Of a stretch of DNA of 64,000 bases, positions 55,901-64,000 are shown one piece after another. The stretch spans positions 2,141,894 to 2,205,893 of the forward strand of contig NW_019091374.1 in assembly GCF_001949145.1 (NCBI RefSeq), in the 5' to 3' direction. A model generated the notes under the pieces. That model did not search any database and was not told the origin of the DNA. It worked only from the letters and a program-made list of their open reading frames with translations. Every line of letters begins with the position of its first letter. Within the stretch, counting starts at the first letter, position 1. A program made the position numbers and the translations under genes. Source of the DNA: Acanthaster planci (Eukaryota > Echinodermata > Asteroidea > Valvatida > Acanthasteridae).

Positions 55901-58900
55901 GCATTCAGAAAAAATACATTTTAAGAGGCACACGGCTTCCATGCGCATCAAGGATTTCACATTTTGAAAGAAACATGATTCCAGTTTATTTTCCGTTATC
56001 AGCGCGACAGTTTGTCGGATACTGAAGCGGCGGTTGATTTGTCAATTCAATATAAGAACTTGGCCGCTTTGCTTTCAAGGACACATGCGAGTTTAACGAC
56101 TAATACAAGTCACCAACGCGCCGCCCCTGTGCACACGTGTTTTTTTCCACTCGACAAAATTACCATTCGCGCAATGACAAGATATTTTTAATCGCAGATG
56201 ACTGAATTTTGACTCATAATAGTCAACATCGGAATTGATCATTAGCTCTAAGTTATTTCTGGTGAGAATGTTAGTGCAGCGTCTGGACCGTGCCAACTTC
56301 AAGGAAAGTCCAATAAACGTGTCGAGTTTATAGCATCCAAAATACAAGGAAAAGCCAGCGCATTATAAAATACTTGAATGAAAATGAACGAAAATTTTGT
56401 CGCGCCGATAAGGCATTTGAAACGTACGTTAAAAGGATCTCCTATGATCAGCGTAATAGCTATTCATGTTGGGAATCATGTTCTCTAAAGATTGTAACGC
56501 TTCGTGAATTTTATTTTCACGCGATGACCTTTTATCCATGATGTATACGTGATGTCCTGTATATGAACGCAGAATTTTGTGTGAATGAACATTTTAGTCT
56601 CGGGGAAAGTGAAACATCACCAGGCCTTTCCAGATTACCAGATTTTAAAGAAAAATGCGGCGACAGTCTAACTGGGAAAGATTTTTATGCTAATCTGGAC
56701 AACTTTTGTTTGTGATTTTTCCAGATGCTATTGGGTGAACTGCGGGTCAAAACGGACGAAAGACAGCGTCTCATTGTCGAGCAGAACGAACGGAAGAAGG
56801 TCCCACCGCCCACAGCGCCTAAGAGATACAGCTATGGGGTACCAGTGGCTGCAGCAACCAACGGGGTGGCTACGGAGAGGACACAGATACCAACGAAAAG
56901 GAGCAAAATCGAAGAGGTCAGTTTGAATCGTCTAAGGAGGCAAAGTCTGCTCTCAAAACGTGAAGAGTCATTTACGCGACTCCACCCCTCTTTACGTTCC
57001 TGTCTTGGATGAACGTGGTGAAGATCTGTGCAAAAGATTGAAGAGAGAAACGGTTTCGACAACTCTTTCAAAAACTATTTAAAGCCTCAAAATTTTTACA
57101 AAAATTCTAAACGAAAATCCGCATGACAAAAAGATCAGTAATGAAGCTAAAGGTTTAAACCTAAAAGAGCCCCGGGGCAAGGATTCCACCCCTCCCCCTT
57201 AACATTTTCCCGATATTGCCGCAGTGCATTTATTTCAGGAGTTGAGCCTTTAGGAGTTATTGGAGTCACTCTTTGCGGTTAGTTTGACACTATTTTGCCA
57301 AAAGTCGAACATACTGTCCTGATACAGTGCTCATTTCCCCGAGACGGCCAAACGTGTATACTTTTTCACTGCGGTGCTCAATGCACGCACATTGGCACGT
57401 ATGTAGCCAAGAAAGTCAAAGGACTATAATAACAAAACCGTACGTCCGATTGAGTTCAAACTTCACCTTTGTAGTGATAAGTGTCTGTAAATGCACACAC
57501 AAAAATTGGGCGTGGCACAGTCATGTTCTTAGGGAGGGTGGAATTTTCACCCCTAATCCACCCCCCGGCTGTGAGATGGGCCAAAATAACCAGGTTTTTC
57601 AGGGTTAATAGCATTTTAGAAGAAAAGTACCGACCTGATTTATCATCTGCACTCCAATTCCTGTCTTGAAAGTAATTTTTCAGCTGGAAGGTACATAAAT
57701 TTTCCACAAAGGAAAGGATAAGCAACCTCGTCACTTGATCATTTCTAGGAACTCTTGGACGAGCTTGAGTATCAGCTTCCTAGGATAGACGCAGATGCCT
57801 GGGCCAAGGTCTACTTCCTCGAGAAGAGGTGTCGCCTGGTAGACTTCAACATCAAGTCGCCTGCAGTCATCGTAGATGGGTCCAAGTTCCAGTATCCAGG
57901 AAGGTACATGCTAGTCTTTGTTACTGTGAAAATCACGGAACAAATTCAGGGATTGCAATTGTGGGTCCAGCATCCTTTACCACTCTTATTGGGTATATCC
58001 AGCATCCACAGCTCCTAGATACAAAAACCTGTGAACAGTCCTGGATTGTGGATCCCGGTGACATATCAGAATAAGTGCTGGCCAGCCAAACCTCAGCAAC
58101 TCACATAACAAGTGGTTAGGACGTTTGAAGTAGTAAGCCGGTGGTTGTAGGTATGAGTCTCATCTGAGAAAGCTGATGGATTTTCCTATTAGCTCTCAGA
58201 CAGCATACATGCATATTATGCATACATGCTCTTAATAAGCAGCACTGGCAACAGGGAAAGCAAGTATTCCAATTAATATCTCCCTTAAACAAAATTGATC
58301 CAACACTAACCACGCACAAGATTACTCTAAAATTCTGGTTTAGATTTGCAACTTTCATCTTGTCCCTGTTGTATTGTTGAACCTAATGCAAACCTTGCAC
58401 AAACTACGGCAGTCTTCTACAAATTCTTCATGAGGGTTATAACAATTTTTATTGTCCAAGGCTCGGATTCGGAGCACTCCATAACCCCCTCCGAGACAAG
58501 CACACAGAGAAAGTTCGGGCTCACATCGGCAAAGGGGTGCAAGTCGAGGTGGATAAGGAGGGCAACGTGTGGGCCACCAGGCTGGGGAAGAACGAGGTGT
58601 TTGTCAAGGGCTGCTTTGATCCTGAGAACCACTGCATCTCGGCTGATGTCATTGAGCAGATGGGCCACCTGGAGACCAACATTCCCATGAAGGTACGAGT
58701 CTTGACTCAGACATAATTGACTCACAGCCATATAGTGCGGCAAGTTGTAGAATGATTAAACCTACCTCCCTTGGGTAGGTGAAAAATATTATTTATTTCT
58801 GGTAATGGCACCGAGGATTCCTCAAAAAGCACCCTAGGAACTGTTGCTCGCAAGCTCGAAGAAACCTGTAGAGAGGAGACAATGAGAAGAAGTTACAGCT

Positions 58901-61422
58901 TTAGAGGTGGGAGGAAAACCCCAGAGGAATATTCTGGGTAAAGCCCTCGGAAACAAGGGACTGAAAACTTAATCCACATGTGGACTGAGCCAGGATTCGA
59001 ACCTGGACTGCAGAGGTGAAAGGCGAGGAAAAAACCACTACGCCAACCCGATTCCCCATTAAAATTTGAGGATTCAGGATTCTTCAGGTTAAGCACCTGG
59101 TCTCTACAGCAACTTTTGAGTTTTCCCATGCCTTTGCTGTCGAGGATTTACCCATCTTGAATTGCTACCAGCAATGCAATACTGTCTTTCAGCTGCCTCT
59201 GAACCTTACTCTGGCTTTAAGACTGTCAAGTTCTTGTATCAAATGTACTCCAGCAAGAAGCCAGGTCATTTTGACTATGACCTGCTGAGCATGCTATAAT
59301 CTTCATCCTGAATAAATATCTTGTTTAATCAAAATCAGATAAGGGCAGACTCACTGACATATAAGACAGTGATCGTGAGAAATACAATTTTATATTTCAG
59401 TTTACTGAGTTGAAGGCAAAATTTTAACACGATGCTAGATGAGCATTAAGCACATGAAATGCTTACCAACAACCATCTTTTCTTATTAAATCTGTGTCAG
59501 GTGTTTGACATCAAGGAGTACAAGATCCAGCTAGCCCTGGAAGCCAAGAAGTCAGACCAGTCTGAGATTGACAAGAGGCGACTGAAGCAGCTCTGCCTCG
59601 TCTCTCTGAGCTTCGTCAAGGATGCGGTGGAGGACGTCAACACGCCTTGCTGGATCAGCATCGTGGTGTTGCCAGCTCTCCGACTTGACAATCCAAAAAG
59701 TGAGCATCTTGATAAGCACCGTACGCTAAAGGTTCAGTTCATTACCAGACAACTTCACATTCAAACCAGTTTCTTAAAGCTCTAAAATGATCTACATTGT
59801 GTCAAAAACATTTGTGGGTAAAACATCTTAAGCTGCTATATTCTCATTTTGCAAAATTAGCCAAAATATCTGTTGGTTTTTGCAGCCTTTGTTCATTTTT
59901 CCATGATTTCATTTCTTTCATATCTGTCTCGTAGTCATGCAGACATTGAGAGATGTGTCCGTTGGGAACACAAATCCTGATGGTAAGATGAGGGCGCTAC
60001 ATTATACGCAGTAGAGCACAGCTTGTAGCTTATAGAAGAAATATTAGGAAGCTCAGAGCAGGAAGATTTTAGAAAATCATGCTTAACTAAATTTCTGTCA
60101 TACATGAACATTTCCATGGAATGCTGTCATCCTTCAAATATGATAACCGTGCACGGGTACCATTGAGGAATGACTGTCATTTTCAAACTGTATGGTTCCC
60201 TGTATGTCATTAAAGTAATGACTGGAAAAGGAGCCAGCTAAACCTTTCTTAAATTGCCTGGTACTCTATAATTCTAAAATGTGAATAAATGAGCAAACAT
60301 GGGACTACCCCAGTATAAGTGCCATTCAGCTGGCCTACTTCGTAAGCCCTACAGCGCCCTCTTCAGTGTTGAGCAGAGTCTATTGCAAGCATACATACAG
60401 CACAGTCATATCAAAGCCAGTAGATACATACAATTTCACAGTTCATGCCGTGCAGTAATACGTGCAGTAAATGGCACAGCTAGCAGGTAAAGCAAACTGA
60501 GGTGTAATTAATAAACCATAACAGTCATAGTTTCCAATACCAGTTCCATTGACAATTCCACTGTACGGTAAAGTTTAGCAACTTCTAAGAGATCGTTTGC
60601 AAATATATTGATTGTCTGTGTATTGAAAAAAAAAATCTAGAGCACTTTAAAGTTTTTTGTATTTGGGGGTCATTTCAATGGGATGGGGAATTCTACTATG
60701 ATCTCTTTCTCTGTCACAGAAATGCAAAGGTTATGCATGAATTGGCCAAGCCAAACTTCTACCCCTCAAGAAAGGTTATTTTCAATCCACAATCACTCAA
60801 AAACCAAGACTGCTGGCACCGGTCGAGAGGTCCGCAGTTCCCATCCCTGTTCATGCACTCCACACATGTTACTGATGAATGCATGTGTAACTTAACAATT
60901 CTATTGACAGTGAATCTGTTGGTCTCTTTATAAAGACACAAAAGTAAGGTGGGATTTGGGCTAATATTGTAGTAAACATTGCTGGTAGTGCAAGAAAGAA
61001 AGTTAGAAAAGATGGTATTAGATGGTATTACACCTGCTCCCATTTCAGTATGCCACAGTACAAAGCTTCCTTCTATGTGACATGAAGCCACACATGCACT
61101 GTGCAAATTAACATCTAACCTATCGATAATTATACTTTTTTTTCCGAAGGAATATGACTAGTGAGATGGAAAGTAGGGGTTGGCATACGTTTCGGTCATT
61201 TTTTAGACACGGACTCCACCACACTGAACAAACTTTTTACGGAGTTTAAATATTTTTGGTGCTCACATCTGCCCCAAGAGGTTGAAAAGTTATGATGCCT
61301 GGTAACTGACAAAATGTTTGCTGGTTTCTTTTACAGTCTTGCAAGATGCAACCAGGATTTTGTCGGTTTATCGAACAGCAAAGCAAATTGAATCCAGTGA
61401 AATGGGACGATCAGTAAGTTAA
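40805..61422 (+). CDS. Unconventional myosin with C-terminal MH2 (SMAD) domain
   Basis: Actin-based motor with an unusual tail. 23 exons with matching phases give about 1113 residues. Motor 1-740: P-loop GESGAGKT (98-105), switch [11 protein letters not shown] (about 148-157), switch II DIYGFE (381-386), FVRCIKPN in the actin interface, a lysine-rich loop 2 (about 548-617), and the GKTKVFLKYW converter end. One IQ-like motif ([13 protein letters not shown], about 747-759). A charged helix, then a Pro-rich basic linker with PPTAPKR. MH2 domain about 890-1085: [54 protein letters not shown]4 is the closest relative I can judge by eye. An in-frame TAA at 40793 fixes the start. The motor resembles class III ([21 protein letters not shown]), but there is no kinase domain in this window. 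The exon 17-18 join is the only uncertain link. Confidence 0.8.
42297..42362 (+). CDS. myosin-MH2 exon 2
   Basis: 22 codons, phase 0 at both ends. It encodes [20 protein letters not shown], the first motor strand and the NPYKxLPIYS motif of most myosins. Confidence 0.96.
42616..42766. repeat. two-copy 75-bp tandem duplication
   Basis: TCACGATCCGTTTTGCGGGC...TTTCTCTGAATTT is followed at once by TCACAATCCGTTTTGCGGGC...TTTCTCTGAATTT. The copies differ at only about two positions, so the duplication is recent. Confidence 0.95.
42961..43188 (+). CDS. myosin-MH2 exon 3 (P-loop)
   Basis: 76 codons, phase 0 at both ends. It encodes [20 protein letters not shown], then [20 protein letters not shown]. 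The Walker A motif GESGAGKT is intact, so ATP binding is expected. It ends in LQEKILQ. Confidence 0.98.
43425..43539 (+). CDS. myosin-MH2 exon 4 (switch I)
   Basis: 115 nt, phase 0 in and phase 1 out. It encodes [20 protein letters not shown] and [10 protein letters not shown]. The NxNSSRFGK switch I motif is intact. Confidence 0.98.
43942..44089 (+). CDS. myosin-MH2 exon 5
   Basis: 148 nt, phase 1 in and phase 2 out. It encodes [20 protein letters not shown] and [20 protein letters not shown] and RNFHIFYY are universal motor motifs. Confidence 0.98.
44963..45080 (+). CDS. myosin-MH2 exon 6
   Basis: 118 nt, phase 2 in and phase 0 out. It encodes [20 protein letters not shown] and [17 protein letters not shown]. 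The donor GAG|GTTGGA is weak, but the phase and the match to the next exon support it. Confidence 0.9.
45452..45569 (+). CDS. myosin-MH2 exon 7
   Basis: 118 nt, phase 0 in and phase 1 out. It encodes [20 protein letters not shown] and an acidic loop. It matches the IYSILAAILNVGNIEF strand-helix of class III motors. Confidence 0.94.
45872..45943 (+). CDS. myosin-MH2 exon 8
   Basis: 72 nt, phase 1 at both ends. It encodes [20 protein letters not shown] and SYTRG. The following 201-nt intron is open in the same frame through exon 9, so it could be retained. Confidence 0.92.
46145..46286 (+). CDS. myosin-MH2 exon 9
   Basis: 142 nt, phase 1 in and phase 2 out. It encodes [20 protein letters not shown] and [32 protein letters not shown] is the canonical helix after the cardiomyopathy loop. 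Confidence 0.96.
46300..46610. repeat. degenerate ATC/CACC-rich simple sequence
   Basis: The stretch is rich in TCATCA, ACCACCA and TATCAA words, and long frames are open by composition only. It has no protein similarity and lies between exons 9 and 10. Confidence 0.5.
46881..47106 (+). CDS. myosin-MH2 exon 10 (switch II)
   Basis: 226 nt, phase 2 in and phase 0 out. It encodes [20 protein letters not shown] and [20 protein letters not shown]. Switch II is DIYGFE, a tyrosine variant found in several short-tailed classes. The relay helix [10 protein letters not shown] is intact. Confidence 0.98.
47107..47592. other. intron 10 of the myosin gene
   Basis: 486 bp with no feature seen beyond the splice sites and a T-rich acceptor tract. 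Confidence 0.7.
47593..47763 (+). CDS. myosin-MH2 exon 11
   Basis: 57 codons, phase 0 at both ends. It encodes [20 protein letters not shown] and [10 protein letters not shown]. DEESRFPxATD and the HYAG strand match class III and related motors. Confidence 0.98.
48155..48291 (+). CDS. myosin-MH2 exon 12
   Basis: 137 nt, phase 0 in and phase 2 out. It encodes [20 protein letters not shown]. The acceptor CCCCGCAAG is not ideal, but it restores the HYAGxxxYxxxGFLxKNRD spacing exactly. Confidence 0.93.
48784..48912 (+). CDS. myosin-MH2 exon 13 (loop 2)
   Basis: 129 nt, phase 2 at both ends. It encodes a Pro- and Lys-rich insert ([21 protein letters not shown]) at the position of loop 2, the actin-contacting surface loop. 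The insert is unique in sequence and long for a class-III-like motor. Confidence 0.85.
49177..49255 (+). CDS. myosin-MH2 exon 14 (loop 2)
   Basis: 79 nt, phase 2 in and phase 0 out. It encodes [20 protein letters not shown] and SIGSHFK. The KGKRKTT patch continues the basic loop. SHFK leads into the conserved L50 helix of the next exon. Confidence 0.88.
49851..50056 (+). CDS. myosin-MH2 exon 15 (actin interface, SH1 helix)
   Basis: 206 nt, phase 0 in and phase 2 out. It encodes [40 protein letters not shown] and [20 protein letters not shown]. All core motor motifs are intact. Confidence 0.98.
50759..50870 (+). CDS. myosin-MH2 exon 16 (converter)
   Basis: 112 nt, phase 2 in and phase 0 out. 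It encodes [20 protein letters not shown] and the GYEIGKTK end of the motor. GKTK joins VFLKYW in the next exon, the usual converter junction. Confidence 0.96.
50871..53788. other. intron 16 of the myosin gene
   Basis: 2.9 kb without an exon. It contains the second copy of the TTAACCCTAACAG element (51904-51970), a 21-bp hairpin TGTCGTCAT-GCA-ATGACGACA at about 51609, and a small inverted repeat (about 52302-52326 with 52390-52415). Confidence 0.6.
51904..51970. repeat. ~70-bp element with TTAACCCTAACAG-like ends, copy 2
   Basis: Ends CTTAACCTAACAG and CTGTTAGGGTT are inverse. The interior AAATTTCAATATGATATTGC matches copy 1 at 30472-30541. Two copies in two unrelated introns indicate a small mobile element. 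Confidence 0.75.
53789..54049 (+). CDS. myosin-MH2 exon 17 (lever arm, IQ, charged helix)
   Basis: 87 codons, phase 0 at both ends. It encodes [20 protein letters not shown], an IQ-like motif [20 protein letters not shown], and a charged helix [14 protein letters not shown]. The donor is CAG|GTCAGT. If unspliced, translation would stop at 54076, with an ATTAAA at 54085, so a motor-only end is possible. Confidence 0.95.
55630..55672 (+). promoter_or_regulatory. candidate internal promoter (X-box-like site and TATA box)
   Basis: GTTGCC-CT-AGCGAC (55630-55643) differs at one position from the RFX X-box consensus. TATAAAA follows at 55666-55672, 80 bp upstream of an ATG that opens a short exon with a consensus donor. 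This arrangement is what a core promoter would show, but single motifs occur by chance. Confidence 0.4.
55752..55790 (+). CDS. candidate alternative first exon for a motor-less MH2 protein
   Basis: ATG followed by 12 codons ([13 protein letters not shown]) and a perfect donor CAAC|GTAAGT in phase 0, compatible with exon 18. A product from here would be about 316 residues: linker plus MH2 domain, without motor. The acceptor-like AG just before it (ATAATCAG) has no pyrimidine tract, which favours a first exon over an internal one. Confidence 0.4.
56725..56916 (+). CDS. myosin-MH2 exon 18 (linker)
   Basis: 64 codons, phase 0 at both ends. It encodes [20 protein letters not shown], which continues the charged helix of exon 17, then [24 protein letters not shown] fits the class II SH3-ligand pattern PxxPx(K/R). 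The end is rich in Lys and Arg. Confidence 0.85.
57749..57903 (+). CDS. myosin-MH2 exon 19 (MH2 start)
   Basis: 155 nt, phase 0 in and phase 2 out. It encodes [20 protein letters not shown] and [13 protein letters not shown]. It parallels WCSIAYFEMDVQVGETFKV and IVTVDGYVDPSGG of SMAD4. Asp917 matches Asp351 of SMAD4, a trimer-interface residue. Confidence 0.88.
58461..58692 (+). CDS. myosin-MH2 exon 20 (MH2 core)
   Basis: 232 nt, phase 2 in and phase 0 out. It encodes [40 protein letters not shown] and [22 protein letters not shown]-(x)-E and GxVW are diagnostic MH2 words and nearest to SMAD4. The split first codon is Arg926, aligning with Arg361 of SMAD4. Confidence 0.95.
58896..59056 (-). 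mobile_element. tRNA-derived SINE (family shared with 12457-12608)
   Basis: On the minus strand: A-box-like CGGGTTGGCGTAGTGGT, exact B box GGTTCGAATCC (58993-59003), and a body ending CCTCCCACCTCTAAAGCTG. Head and tail match the 12457-12608 copy. It lies between MH2 exons 20 and 21. Confidence 0.82.
59501..59699 (+). CDS. myosin-MH2 exon 21 (MH2 core, TPCWI)
   Basis: 199 nt, phase 0 in and phase 1 out. It encodes [40 protein letters not shown] and [21 protein letters not shown]...TPCWI is the MH2 signature. The L3 loop between them has 7 residues (SMAD4 has 13) and lacks GWG and the arginine that binds phospho-serine. Confidence 0.95.
59935..59982 (+). CDS. myosin-MH2 exon 22 (MH2 end)
   Basis: 48 nt, phase 1 at both ends. 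It encodes [16 protein letters not shown], the position of EVLHTMPIADPQ after the last MH2 helix of SMAD4. The acceptor has a T-rich tract and the donor is TG|GTAAGA. Confidence 0.85.
59983..61336. other. intron 22 of the myosin gene
   Basis: 1.35 kb. I see no exon or element with clear ends. Confidence 0.6.
61337..61422 (+). CDS. myosin-MH2 exon 23 (C-terminus)
   Basis: Phase 1 in, 28 codons and TAA at 61420. It encodes [20 protein letters not shown] and ends GRSVS. AATAAA lies 77 bp after the stop (61499-61504), supporting a terminal exon. TCA|GTAAGT just before the stop is also a good donor, so a further exon beyond is possible. Confidence 0.75.
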
Positions 61423-64000
61423 TGAGATGAAAATTCTTAACTTGGTAACTCTGTGAGCTGTACTTCAGCAGTAATAAGCCTTATGCGGGTGAAATTTGAA
61501 TAAAATCTGATACGGTACACTGAGTAATCTGATTGCACATGAACAATTTGAATTTCTCAGCCTTGGCCAATCAGGATGAGCTTTTGCATAGCAACTACAA
61601 TGTATACATTCCACGTGTATCTGGAATGGACTGGTTCCTTTGTGCCCTTCTTATCCATTGTGAACAGTATATTGGTACAAGGTGTCTCCTACGTACCTGA
61701 ACAAAAGTTTGCCCCAAATGAGGTACAGTATAACAGTGTCTTTAGTATGGGGAATTCAAATTGTTATGTTCACTTGAATTCAAAGAACTCAGTTTCCAGA
61801 TTTTATTCAACTTTAACTCACAAAAGGCTTACTGATAGTAACGTTCTGAAATGTTTCCTCTCAAATCTGGGCTTTCTGCATTCTTTCATAACCCCTGAAT
61901 GGTCACACCATTTCACACACGCCAGCTGAAATAATGAAAGTAGCAAAGTGCAACATTAGATACAACATTTAACACAAGCGGACTCTTTCTCTCGTTCCTA
62001 AACCATTTGCTGGCCCCTACTGACAAAAGAATTTTCAACAACCGTACAGGAAAGTTCTTGAATGACTTACTGGAGTCTGTTCCCAGAATAATACAAGTAC
62101 ATTTCACAGAGATGTAGCAAATTCCACCTGAAGTCTTAGCATCATGAGTAAAAGGATCAAGTAATTATCGGCTGAGCTTCTTAATTCCATCTAAATTACA
62201 TGTACATGTACGTGGATCTTCTGAAATGAGTGTCCCGATGTGGCTTTCATAGACTGATAAACTTAGCGCCTTATGTGTAAATTACAAAAAAAGTTCAAAA
62301 TCCTGGATGGCCCTGCTTAAGTCTTAATCCTTCAAATAATCTTTGAAGTTTGTTAAAGACTTGCTTAATCCAAAAGGCTTAACCATCCTTGCCAAGCAAT
62401 TACTGTGACCAGATTCTGATGAGAAGTGACAGAAGTGGGAATTCTATCCCACAACGGGGGAAATCCACAGGATATTTGGCACGGGACTAACCACCAAAGA
62501 CATCTGATAAAACCCTATGAGTAACTTATATCACAATTCCACACAGACCCTCGGGGGTAAAGATTTACCAGTGCCAAGTACAACTAGGGAAAGATTTTAA
62601 AGACGCTAATGTCATACGACAGAAAGTGCATGTTGATCGGGAGTTACATAGTTTTGCTAGACATCCTGACTGCTATTTGACCTCTGGGACAGTGACATCA
62701 TGCAAGCTAAACACAACATGTCAGGTGGACTGATAAAACTTGATGCCACACATGATGATATGGAATTGACAGAAAAAATCGCTCTTGACTTCATTTTGTG
62801 AAAGCAATCAAAAATAAACAGGAGGCAGTCAGAGTTTCAGAACCTTCTCTTAAAAATTAAACTGAACCCAAAAGAATTCAACCCAGAGTTGTCAAACATA
62901 CCTGGATTGTTTTATTCAAGTAAAAAGTCATCATTTTGAGTCAATGTAATAATAAGGAAAATAACAAAGTTCTTTGCTGTAGGGTTTTGTGGGCTGGATA
63001 AATTGCATCACCTGGTGTAAATTTTAAAACAGGAATCAATGTGTGTTTGGCTGGTCTTAAAGTTGGTCTTAAACATTGGTAGTGCATTTAAGACTGACTC
63101 CGGAGAATGAATGCTTATAATGCTCTCGCCTTTCCAAGGATTTTGTTCGACACTTTTACTTTCATATTCCAAACACCCCTGTCCATTCTATAGAGTATTC
63201 CTTGCACAAGTAGTCCAGAAGAATCTCCTTATATGCCAAGCGTGCACAGACTTTTGACCATTGGGAATGGATTAAACTGTGTCATATCCAGGTGCCAGCC
63301 CATTTTTAAGCAGGGAGCATTATCAAATTGCAGTGGGCATTATCAAATGTGAATACACGGTCGCGTTGTCGAATAGGGAAACTGTCTGAGGTATTTATGA
63401 ATGTAAACTTTCATGACAGCTACAGGTAGGAAACTTCCAAATTTCAACAAAGGCAAAACCATCTCTGGACTTGAACAGCTGTATAATGATGATTGAATAC
63501 ACAGAATCTAGAATACCTCAAATGATACAAAATTCCGATCAAATTTGTGTGCACATAGCCCCAACTTCAAGCTTTGTACACCTCTGAGGCCCGTCCATTA
63601 TCTACATCAGTCAGGAAATCCTGAAGTCCTAATTGTGTTAGTCCTCAGATGAGCCTGGATGCCAGGCCAAATACTGATACACAGAACAAATAAGCACATG
63701 TCCCCTGGGTCTTGCTGTGTTAGGATAGCTCTTTTGGTGACTCTTTTGGTGAACTGCTGACTAATGTGGCTGTAATGAGTAGGTTAAACGGGGATTATAG
63801 GTGAATTGGTTATCAGGTCAACAGCATTAGCTGAAGAAATTGCTTCTGAAAAAGACATTCACATTTTGAAATGAAGATATGCATGTACTGTAAAGTGCAT
63901 TCATTGTCATTACGTTATCAGGGTGATACTTCCATATATATCAAATCCCTCCCCAGCCCTCTTCAAACATCATGAATTTTCCAAAACAATTATGGATCCA
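61423..64000. other. 3' flank of the myosin gene
   Basis: It begins with a poly(A) signal at 61499. The remaining 2.5 kb shows no exon or element I can support on either strand. Confidence 0.55.

Larger units (their letters stand above)
54050..56724. other. intron 17 of the myosin gene, with a possible internal promoter
   Basis: 2.7 kb. It contains a TATA box (55666-55672), an X-box-like site (55630-55643), a 13-codon ATG exon (55752-55790), and an open stretch after an acceptor at 56003 that lacks a good donor. Nothing else was recognised. Confidence 0.55.

Noticed and set aside
61576-61929. 117-codon ORF after the myosin gene
   Set aside because: No recognisable motif, and it lies after the poly(A) signal at 61499. 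It could still be part of a further exon, but nothing supports that.
1-64000. CRISPR arrays, operons, rRNA and viral genes
   Set aside because: No regularly spaced short repeats, no closely packed same-strand ORFs and no viral hallmark proteins. The genes are spliced eukaryotic genes.

Overview
The window looks like nuclear DNA of a marine deuterostome, most likely an echinoderm (sea star, sea urchin or relative). The evidence is intron-rich genes with GT-AG introns, AT-rich non-coding DNA with many TAGGCCTA and TACATGTA words, tRNA-derived SINEs and many small foldback elements. The species cannot be named from the sequence. I found no bacterial, viral or CRISPR features.

Three protein-coding genes can be rebuilt exon by exon with continuous splice phase. 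(1) 3067-26050, + strand: a GABA-B-type metabotropic receptor of 18 coding exons, about 816 aa, with a signal peptide, Venus-flytrap domain, seven-helix domain and short coiled-coil tail. (2) 28341-33234, - strand: EXOSC6 (MTR3), a subunit of the RNA exosome ring, complete in 7 coding exons and 282 aa. (3) 40805-61422, + strand: an unconventional myosin of 23 coding exons, about 1113 aa. It has a class-III-like motor and one IQ motif, then a basic proline-rich linker and a C-terminal SMAD-type MH2 domain most like that of SMAD4. Genes 1 and 2 converge on a 2.3 kb interval; genes 2 and 3 diverge from a 7.6 kb interval.

The myosin-MH2 architecture is the main discovery candidate. I know of no described myosin class with an MH2 tail. 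Every junction is phase-compatible, but the join across the 2.7 kb intron between the lever-arm exon and the first tail exon is not proved. That intron holds a TATA box and a 13-codon ATG exon with a perfect donor. The region could therefore be a fusion gene, a fusion gene with an internal promoter that also makes a motor-less MH2 protein, or two adjacent genes.

The GABA-B gene is a mosaic: its extracellular domain keeps most agonist-contact residues of GABBR1, while its membrane domain reads like GABBR2. The introns are rich in mobile DNA: at least six foldback elements, three tRNA-related SINEs, a 247-bp MITE with terminal inverted repeats and a target-site duplication, a roughly 70-bp element present twice, and a roughly 190-bp family present three times. 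The genes have no evident functional link to each other.
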